Assembly (NCBI GenBank): GCA_930367215.1
Contig: OV884056.1
Coordinates: 285,306,067 to 285,370,066, forward strand
Length of the DNA stretch: 64,000 bases
DNA from: Pollenia angustigena
Lineage: Eukaryota > Arthropoda > Insecta > Diptera > Polleniidae
Direction of reading: 5' to 3'
Below the pieces are notes generated by a model. The model ran no database searches. It was given only the letters and a program-made list of their open reading frames with translations, and had not been told where the DNA came from. Position 1 is the first letter of the stretch; each line of letters begins with the position of its first letter. The position numbers and the translations under genes were made by a program. Below are positions 56,638-64,000 of the stretch, in pieces.

Positions 56638-58038
56638 CAGTGTTACCACCAGCAAAATTCCAAATTCCACTTGAGATGAAGCAAAATTACTCGATTTAAA
56701 TGAAATTACACCTGATATAAAATTGAAGTTTTATTAAATAAAAAGACATTTACAAAGAAGCAAAAACACAACAAACTCATTAAAACAAGATCAATATTAG
56801 TCAAGCTGTTAATTTTTTTAAATTAACAAAAATAACATTAAAGACCTAAAAAAAAATTAATAAAACATGAAATAAAACTGCTAAAATAATGAGTTTAACG
56901 TCCACATTTGGTTGATATATCTTGGGAAGGTTTAAAATGGTCCTTGTCATTGCTTTATAATGGATGCTTTTTAGCCCCATAGAGCTTACGAAAGGTTAGC
57001 TGTCAAACGAACTGCCATACTGTTTTCACTTTTTGATCAGGCGCATCGTCATGAATAGATTCATGCTTGAACAACGCCACCAAATTATCCAAATATACTT
57101 TGAAAATCAGCCAACGATTTTCGCAACTTAAAGGTGACTTCATGATTTAAATAACGCAACTCTTCTCACAATAAATTGTCAATTAGACTTCCAGGCCGTG
57201 CGATGTGACACTTATTGATTGTTTTCCGTAGGGCTGTGAAGTCAGTGGTTAATGCTGATAAACCAGCAACAATCGGTGTCTTGGAGGTCAACATTGTTCA
57301 TTTTATTCGAAAAAAAAAACAAAATTGGACGTCTGCAATGCGTTTCGTCAAGGACAGGCGCGGTGTCGATTTGTCTTAAATCAGTTTCAAATGGTAATGC
57401 CGTGTATCAATCTGCGATTAAAATTAATTTTTCTTTATGCTGCCTACTATTTTAAGTTTCATGGTGTTAAAAAATATCCTTTATACCTTATTTAGTAAAC
57501 AAAATTCCTGCAGAGTTTTATACAACTGTCCCTTTCGTAATTCAGTTTTACAGCTGCAAAAGGCGTTAAATATTCTTTAAACTAAAACATTAAAAAGTAG
57601 CAAGATAGAAATAAAATTAATTATATGTTGCAATATTGGAAACATATCTTCCCTCAGGCAAGTTTTTAGTTTGAATAACCTTTTTCAGTAAACTTCAGGT
57701 TCTAAATCACTATGATAGGCATCGTTATCCAAATCTATGGGTCCATCTTGCGACATTCATTACCAAACATTTGAAAATATATGTATGTTTATTGATTGAA
57801 GTCGTTTCTTAAAAAGAAACCGAGACTTTGGTTCAGAAGGCTGTGCATTTCTTAGCAACAATATTTAAAAAGAAATAAATGTCATTTCAGTGAAATCGAA
57901 TCTTGATTTTATTTGGGCATCTGAAGTGAAAATTTCAAATTACACCTGAATTACAGCTAAGAGAAATTACCCACGCTCTACCCACGACCGTAAAAATTAT
58001 ACCAAATTCGGGTAATTGCCCACAAAGTGGCAACACTG
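56638..58038. mobile_element. hAT element, CAGTGTTRCCA type, 8-bp TSD atatatag
   Basis: Left CAGTGTTACCACCAGC, right complement CAGTGTTGCCACTTTG; ATATATAG on both sides (56630-56637 and 58039-58046). Subterminal AAATTACACCTGA motifs repeat inverted at both ends. It is 1401 bp because it carries a mariner remnant. Confidence 0.82.
57051..57300 (+). pseudogene. Degenerate mariner-type transposase inside the hAT element
   Basis: MNRFMLEQRHQIIQIYFENQ is the N-terminal helix of the DD41D family, then broken text SRRPCDV.LIDCFP.GCEV (from the CDLTPLDYFLWGY region) and NADKPATIGVLEVN. Most of the catalytic core is missing. Confidence 0.55.
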
Positions 58039-58044
58039 ATATAT

Positions 58045-59420
58045 AGCCAGCAATAACGAGAATGCAAAAATGGCTTCTTGAAAAGCCGTTCAAGCTAACC
58101 CTGGGGCAATTAATTGCATTTAAAATACTTTCTTTAACATTAAAATTAAACTAATTAAAAAGCAAGTTTATGTAATTATGTACATACCACTAACTTTATT
58201 ACATTCAATGCAATATTTTTGCACAACATTAATTTATATATAAATTATAATGTAAATAATGATTTGTTGGCTCTAATTCGCCACTTACAAAGCGAAAAAA
58301 AACTGATTGAATGAATAAGTAAGAGCAAGAGCCCATACACGACTACACCATGTACTCGCAATCAAGTGTTGGTGCCAGTGGTTTTGTCACGTATGGGCAT
58401 TTTGTGTGATTATACGCTTTGTTGTAGCGATCGCAAACCGTGCTTGATATTTTGCCGATGGTACCAGTTTGTAGTACTGTGTGTGGTGCAATTAGCTCAA
58501 TTGAGAAAAGCTGCCAAAGAGTAAACATCAGGTAACTATGCATTAAAACAACATTATTCGTTAACACAGAATTTGTGTTAATACCTTCTTATTTCAAAAT
58601 TGTAATAAACATTTTTTAATACAATCTGTTACACTACTTATTTGCGACTCTTTAAGAAAAAACACAAATTTTCTTTCATTTCTATTTTCAAAACCATGTC
58701 AATTAAAAATGCTGTGTGCACTTGTTGCAAAACCCTTCCGTACAAAATGTTTAAAGAAATGAAGAATGCACAAGTTTGCTTGTAGGGTATGTGTTTCGAG
58801 CACAATTCAACATTGTTTGAGCCAGCATGCTGGACTATAGTAGTAAATGCCCAATTTAACTTACACATACGATACGTGAGACCAATTTATTGAAATTTAA
58901 TTTTTTTTATGCACAAAGAGCACGATAGTAACCTCTGTAATAGCCATTTTACACTTGTCAACATTTAACATCAATTTGCGAAGATGTTGGAATTTTCCCA
59001 TAAGAAAAACATCGGTTTTAGCCCGATCAAAACTTTTCAACATCTTTACAGAATGTTACTATCTCATTTGGCTCACTTTTACATTTTTCGATTCTTTTAG
59101 TGTCATCACTAGCAAAGTGGAAATAAATTCTGTTATTATTGTGGCATCACTGACAAAATGGATGTTGCTTTGAAAGCTGCGTTACCATTTCTCAAGTTTT
59201 TTGCAAGGCTTATTTTGCTTAATTTTGCTAAATTTTTTTTTCAGAAATTGTGACTTTTTTTTATTGATAGTAGATGTCAGATGTTTCAAGTATGAACGCG
59301 TATTTCACATTTTAAACATCTTCCATGCGTTCCTCCGAAATGTATGCAAGTGTACAAAGGGTATACGCTTCATCCTTCTCAATGTATTTTAGTTTAGAGC
59401 GGCTTTTAAGTTTATGCAAG
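58045..59420. other. Spacer with minor repeats
   Basis: An inverted pair CCCATACACGAC / GTCACGTATGGG near 58330-58400 may be the remnant of a MITE. Otherwise nothing is recognised. Confidence 0.35.
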
Positions 59421-59428
59421 CAAGTCTG

Positions 59429-59670
59429 TGTTCAGACGCCTCATGTCTAATTGAAATGATTCTTACTTTTTCTTCTTTGAACTTTCATTGGCGTTCAAGC
59501 AATTCTTGTCTTGTTGACGACATGTTTTTTTTTTGTTTAGTCCTTAAAAATGAATAAGAAAGCAAAAAATATCGAATGAGAGAGCAAAACGTACACACAG
59601 TACATAAAACTGTGTACTCGTTCCTTTTTCACCATCTGAACAAGACCAAGACATGTGTGAACATACCTGC
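59429..59670. mobile_element. AGTCTG MITE, copy 2, diverged
   Basis: AAGTCTGTGTTCAGACGCCTC at the left, inner ATTCTTACTTTTTCTTCTTT and GTTGACGACATG, right side AAGACATGTGTGAAC. Matches the element at 6664 in reverse internal order. The right terminus is decayed. Confidence 0.5.
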
Positions 59671-59700
59671 CTGCGGGACCGACGCTTTGAATAAAAATAT

Positions 59701-59955
59701 ATATCGACCCCTTTGCGCGAAGTTATCGTTTATGCCAATTTTTTTTAAATTGAGTTTTTGATACAATCTTGTTCTACGTTCAAAGAGACGTCATCTGACA
59801 AAATATTGTAGGCGAATTCCACTTCGTTGCACCAGAAAGCACATGTATATTTTCATTCGATTTTGCAAGCGAAAGCAGAGAAAAGTAAAAAATAGCTGCC
59901 CTGTAATATTTGGTTTTCGTATGTTACAGATAATTTCGCGCAAAGGGGTCGATAT
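59701..59955. mobile_element. ATATCGACCCCT MITE, copy 2
   Basis: Inverted ends ATATCGACCCCTTTGCGCG on both sides. Shares the first 12 bases with the element at 28518. Confidence 0.65.
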
Positions 59956-59959
59956 TGTT

Positions 59960-62105
59960 TCTGTGTTTTTTTTTTATCACAGAAGAATTTACCCACATTT
60001 TACAAAGACTGCAATTAGTCATAAATATGAAAGTTATTTTCTCTAAAACTTATGTTTAAATTACTAAAACCATATATTTCTAAAAGTAAATGGGGCTTAA
60101 TTAAATTTTTTTTATAGGTGTTTTATATTTTGACGTGAGTATAGAAAGTAAAGGGACAGATGTTTACGCTCTAAAATGCCATATACGTTAGTAAAGACAC
60201 AAACCATATACAATTCTATATTTTGCAGTCATGCACCAAGATTTATAGCACTCACTGTAGTTTTTTTTTTTGCAATTTTTTATGTTTAACATTTAATTAT
60301 AAAATATTTCAAGGGTTCGCGTATTTTTATTCTAAGCAGTCGTCTTGAATTATTATTTCATTAATCATTTTTAAAACTTGTTGATTTATCCACAAATTAT
60401 TTGTAAATCATATAATTATGTGATTTCATCTTAAAAATTATAAATGAAAACTATTAATAATTCATATTTTTTTTTTATTTTAACGTATTTCAGGTTATTT
60501 TTTTTGCTAAACTTATTTTTAATAGTTTTTATTTTAAAAGAATTTTTGTTTTTCTTTTCTTTTTCTCTTGTCATTTTATTTGTTGAATTTTATTTATTTT
60601 TGGTTTTTGGTTTTTTGTTTGTTTTTTGAGTTTTTAGATTTTGTGAGATTTTCTAATAAAAAATGTTGGCACCACGAATGATTTCAAATAATAAAAGATT
60701 AAAAAAAAATAATAAAAAATCTTTTTTTTGGGTATTTCAAGATCAAGAAACACATTTTTGCCATTTGATATAAAAATAAATGTCTTACGAAAATGCTTAA
60801 TAATGTGTCACTCTTAAGGTTTAAAGAATTTATGTAGAATGTTTGTTTAAAAAAAAAAAATAAATAAAATTCACAATTATATTTATGTCTATTTAATATG
60901 AAGTTTTATAACACAATACAGATAGTAGTGCAAATTTGCGTAAATTTGTACAGTTTGCTTATTAAAGCAAATATTATTTACGCTTGAACAAATAAAACAT
61001 TAAAACTTTGACAAATTCTTTTATCTCTCTTTGTATTAAAATAGAGGGCGTTTTTTAGATTTCGTTTAGGCACTCACTCACTTTATCCCTAAAAAAAATC
61101 ACAAAAATACAACTTGTTCTCCCCTAAAAAGAAAACCCAACCAGACGTTTTGAAACTCACGATTAAACTGACTTGTTGTTACTGACACAAAATTCAAGAA
61201 AATATTATTTTCGCTTTCCTTCTTTTCGAACAATCACACAATTAGGCGGGTTCACTGCCAAAACAAAACAAAAAAACTTAAACAGTTGTCAACAGATTGT
61301 TAAAAATTTGTTGTAACAATAATAAAAATTATAATTAAAAGTAATAAAATTTTATAACCTGGAGCGCGAGTACACCAAAATGATCGTAAATACACATGCA
61401 CATTCTTACTCAAACACCATTCAATGGCTCACTCACTCACTTTTTCTTCGCACAGTGAATTAAGAAAATTTTTAATTCATCAATAAATTTATTCTTGAAT
61501 TTCGATTAAGGCGTCGTTATGCGTGACAGTTTATTTTTAACTCATAAATAAACTACAAAAATACAAAATAAAAAAAATGTCTTGAAAACGAAAGAGTTTC
61601 CACCATTTATGGCATAAATATTTTACTATAACAGCAGCCTCGAATTGGTGGTGGAGAATTCTTATTTTCTGATCACTTAATGATTGAGCGAATGATTGAA
61701 CATGATTAAGTTATCGTCAAGTTCAGTATGACAATTAACAGTGTGTTTGTTTGATTGGGTTTCTTTTTTTTAAAGGGTTGTTGTACGAATCGCATAAACA
61801 GACAGCGGATACTAAAATTAATTGGAAAAACAAACATATTCTATATATGGACGCTTACGTTTGGGCTAATGAATCAAGCTTGATCACAATGGGATAAATC
61901 GAACAAAATTTAATACTTGAGTTCGACAAAAACAGGAAGCAGCAGGAAAAAATTATTTTTCCTAGTAAAATTTGTTATTAGAATTATATTGATTTAGTAG
62001 TTATAATAAAAGTTAAATAAATTTCCAAAAATGTTAGTACTTTTGAAAAAAATAAAAATTAGCAATATTTTTTTAGTATTAAAATTAATTTTTTTTAATT
62101 ACTTT
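59960..62105. other. AT-rich spacer, nothing recognised
   Basis: Contains homopolymer tracts and ACTCACTCACTTT repeats at about 61073 and 61432. If the minus-strand gene model is right, this lies upstream of the first coding exon and could hold regulatory DNA, but I see no defined promoter. Confidence 0.35.
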
Positions 62106-62109
62106 TGTT

Positions 62110-62840
62110 TGCCTGTTGGTCGAAGACCATAATTATTTGTGCAAATTCGAAGAAAATATTTGAATTTACATGTTTCGAGCATTTGTTTTATATTTTGTCT
62201 TAGTGGATTGAGTTGTCGAGGGACCAACCTCCGGACCATTTAATATCTTACCCTCAAGTCCATGATTGCTTCATTTAGCTTTATAACTTCAATTATATAA
62301 AACAAAATAAGAAAGTACCAATTGAAAATCAAAAAAGTTCCAACGTTTCTTTTTGTATTTTCTCAATCTCTCTGGGCTCTGCATTTGGAATTTTATGTTA
62401 CTAAATTCAGTATAAAATAAATTTCAAAAGTCCCAGCTAAATATCAAAAAAGTACCACAAATATCCCCCTTTCAGATTCTCATTGACGCAGGACCAAACA
62501 TGTATAATTTTATGTTTCTAGGTCTTATACTAATTGAAATTCAAAAAGTACCAGTTGAAGAACAACCAAAACGTACCAAAATGTTCCCTTTTATAGATTC
62601 TCCCCAACTCAAGACATGGCATGTTAAAATTTATGTACGAAAATCAAATAGGGTACCAGTTTTAGTACGAAAAAGCAACAAAATCTCCTCCTTTCAGATT
62701 GCTATTCCTTCAGAGCCATGCACGTTTATTTTTATTTTTCTAGTCCCAATATTACCGAAAATTCAAAAAGTACCGGATGAAAAACAAAAAAGTACCAACA
62801 GTTTTCATCTTACAGTTTCTCTTTTACTCAGGACTATAAT
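62110..62840 (+). repeat. AAGTACC-type tandem repeat
   Basis: TTTGCCTGTTGGTCGAAG start, then repeated units containing TTCAAAAAGTACC, AACAAAAAAGTACC and a TTCAGATTCTC-like block near 62290, 62415, 62540, 62660 and 62765. The same repeat is split at 17145-17432 and 20846-20990. The 115-codon open frame across it is a by-product. Confidence 0.6.
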
Positions 62841-63014
62841 AATTTAATTTATTAAATTATGGATTAGACTTAAAAACTATTTTGATTTAAGGGAAATATA
62901 CATATGATTTAAATTCAAAATATCACACTTATTAATGAGGGTTTGTTCACAAAAGTCGTATTTTTTCATGTTATTATTTTAAGACTTACTATGACCCCTT
63001 ATTAATCCCCCAAT
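62838..63014 (+). repeat. Long MITE (TGGGG..ACAAGGTGT type), copy 3, left-truncated
   Basis: ATTATGGATTAGACTTAAAA, TTTAAATTCAAAATATCACA, TTGTTCACAAAAGTCGTATT and TTATTTTAAGACTTA up to AATCCCCCA correspond to the right third of the element at 22641. Confidence 0.6.
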
Positions 63015-63029
63015 AGTCTTTGTGATCAT

Positions 63030-63480
63030 AAAGCACTTTATTATATTGATATTTACATTAAATTTGGTCCAAACTTATTTTATGGCTATCTTAATAATCT
63101 TGCCAAATTTTATTTGAATCGGACCAAATTTTACCAGAGCTCCCATACAAATACTTCTCTCGAAAATAGCTTTAAGTGCCATAAAATCCATATAAATGTT
63201 GGCATTGAAAAACGACAATAACTTTACGATAACGACTATGTAATGACAAAATGATGTGCTGGTAGGTCCAAAATTCTAAATCACTTATAGGAAAACAAAT
63301 CTCATATAGATTTCTAAATAATAATATTCGGTACAAAGGCTTTTACATGAATCTCAACCTCATACAGTAATTTTGTTCTGGCGGGTCATTTATTGCAAAT
63401 GGGTTTCACAAAGGATACACTCTCGAAAAAATTTCTCTAAATATGTTAGTGTATGGTGGCGCTTGACCGAGAATACATAC
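63030..63480 (+). repeat. mini-me-related repeat
   Basis: TTTGAATCGGACCAAATTTT, CAGAGCTCCCATACAAATAC, TTCTCTCGAAAATAGC, ACAATAACTTTACGATAACG and TAGTGTATGGTGGCG. Uninterrupted equivalent of 51610-53345. Confidence 0.45.
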
Positions 63481-63566
63481 TTTATTGTTGTTTTTTTTTT
63501 TCGAAAAAAAAAAAATAAAAATAAATCATTGCCCTCTCAATAATTTTTTCTGCTGACATTTGAGAA

Positions 63567-64000
63567 TCTATATATATAAAAGTGAATGTTTGTATGTATA
63601 TTTGTATATATATATGTCTCTATATATATATTTGTGAGTTATAGGAGCCCATGACACTTGACCCATGGCCTTGAAACTTTCACAGCATGTAACTGTGACC
63701 CTGGAAGAGACATTAGGCTATACAAAATTGTGACTGGGCAAAGGGGCGATGCCACGCCCATACAACCCAAAATGTAAAATCGTGTTATCTATGATATTTT
63801 TTGACCTACGGCGATAATATTTTGCATTAATAGAAATACGTTTAATTAAAAAAGTGGGCGTTAACCCGCCCCTTTATAAAAAAAGTAAAAAACATAGGAT
63901 TAAAAAACGTTATATCTTATAAACTACTGAACCGATCGTCATCAAATTTTCACAGAAGGCTATTGTTCTGAATTCATGTGTCTTAGGAGTAAAAAAGGTG
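63567..64000 (+). mobile_element. Helitron-like element, 5' end; continues past the window
   Basis: After an A at 63566, TCTATATATATAAAAGTGAA starts the element, fitting the Helitron 5' TC rule. The sequence then reads GGCCTTGAAACTTTCACAGC, GGGGCGATGCCACGCCC and CCGATCGTCATCAAATTTT. The matching 3' end type (CTAG after a hairpin) is seen at 15459. Confidence 0.4.

Noticed and set aside
62500..62847. 115-codon open frame, longest on the right side
   Set aside because: It lies across the AAGTACC tandem repeat, and the composition follows the repeat rather than a protein.
1..64000. CRISPR arrays, bacterial operons, integrons or rRNA genes
   Set aside because: No regularly spaced repeats with unique spacers, no ribosome binding site-led operons and no rRNA motifs; all features point to eukaryotic repeat-rich DNA.

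Overview
The window is AT-rich eukaryotic DNA, almost certainly from a dipteran fly. No prokaryotic operons, CRISPR arrays or RNA operons are visible. The fly call rests on mini-me-like repeats (TA-rich and GTCY-rich tracts around a conserved core, a structure described for Diptera), DD41D mariner relatives, Jockey-type LINE sequence and long AT-rich introns. A calyptrate fly (blow fly or house fly group) is my best guess, from memory of its repeats and not from any search.

Host gene: I can support one candidate host gene, on the minus strand. An ATG in strong context (CACCATGG) at 53749 begins a 25-nt coding piece ending at a GTGAGT donor. A 36-nt piece (40987-40952) and a 51-nt piece (38485-38435) each have a consensus donor and a usable acceptor. 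All three join in one open frame with phase-1 introns. The peptide is MEGGYVNE / EDSDAIMGVESP / ERKWLSIDFVLNDFEAP, and I do not recognise the family. If the model is right, positions 1-53700 are mostly intron and the gene continues to the left of the window.

Everything else recognisable is mobile-element DNA, much of it nested. (a) Seven hAT-type non-autonomous elements have perfect 8-bp target duplications, at 12548, 14671, 43166, 46834, 49396, 52153 and 56638. (b) MITEs with 3-bp TTA or TAA duplications, as in PIF/Harbinger, lie at 252, 1828, 7657, 11798, 26835, 34576, 48116 and 50454, and a decayed Harbinger-like element with a Myb/SANT exon at 9964-10790. (c) mariner relatives with DD41D spacing, all internally deleted: one family at 3704, 25148 and 52055, and a second with a rearranged end at 10909. 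(d) A pogo/Tigger-like MITE at 12037. (e) Helitron-like ends at 15459 and 63567. (f) Non-LTR fragments at 3120, 39755 and 42548. (g) mini-me-like repeats, some carrying 153-bp tandem units, at 5186, 9541, 34853-36078, 45318, 46757, 51610 and 55750. (h) A series of long near-perfect palindromes, the largest at 19784-20262.

Nesting gives relative ages: mini-me holding mariner holding hAT (51610-53345), Jockey holding hAT (42548-44700), Helitron holding hAT (13480-15459), hAT holding hAT (49396-50149), mariner holding a TTA MITE (26640-27445), and a long-TIR MITE holding mariner (25001-26510). Stretches between these are AT-rich and show nothing I can name.
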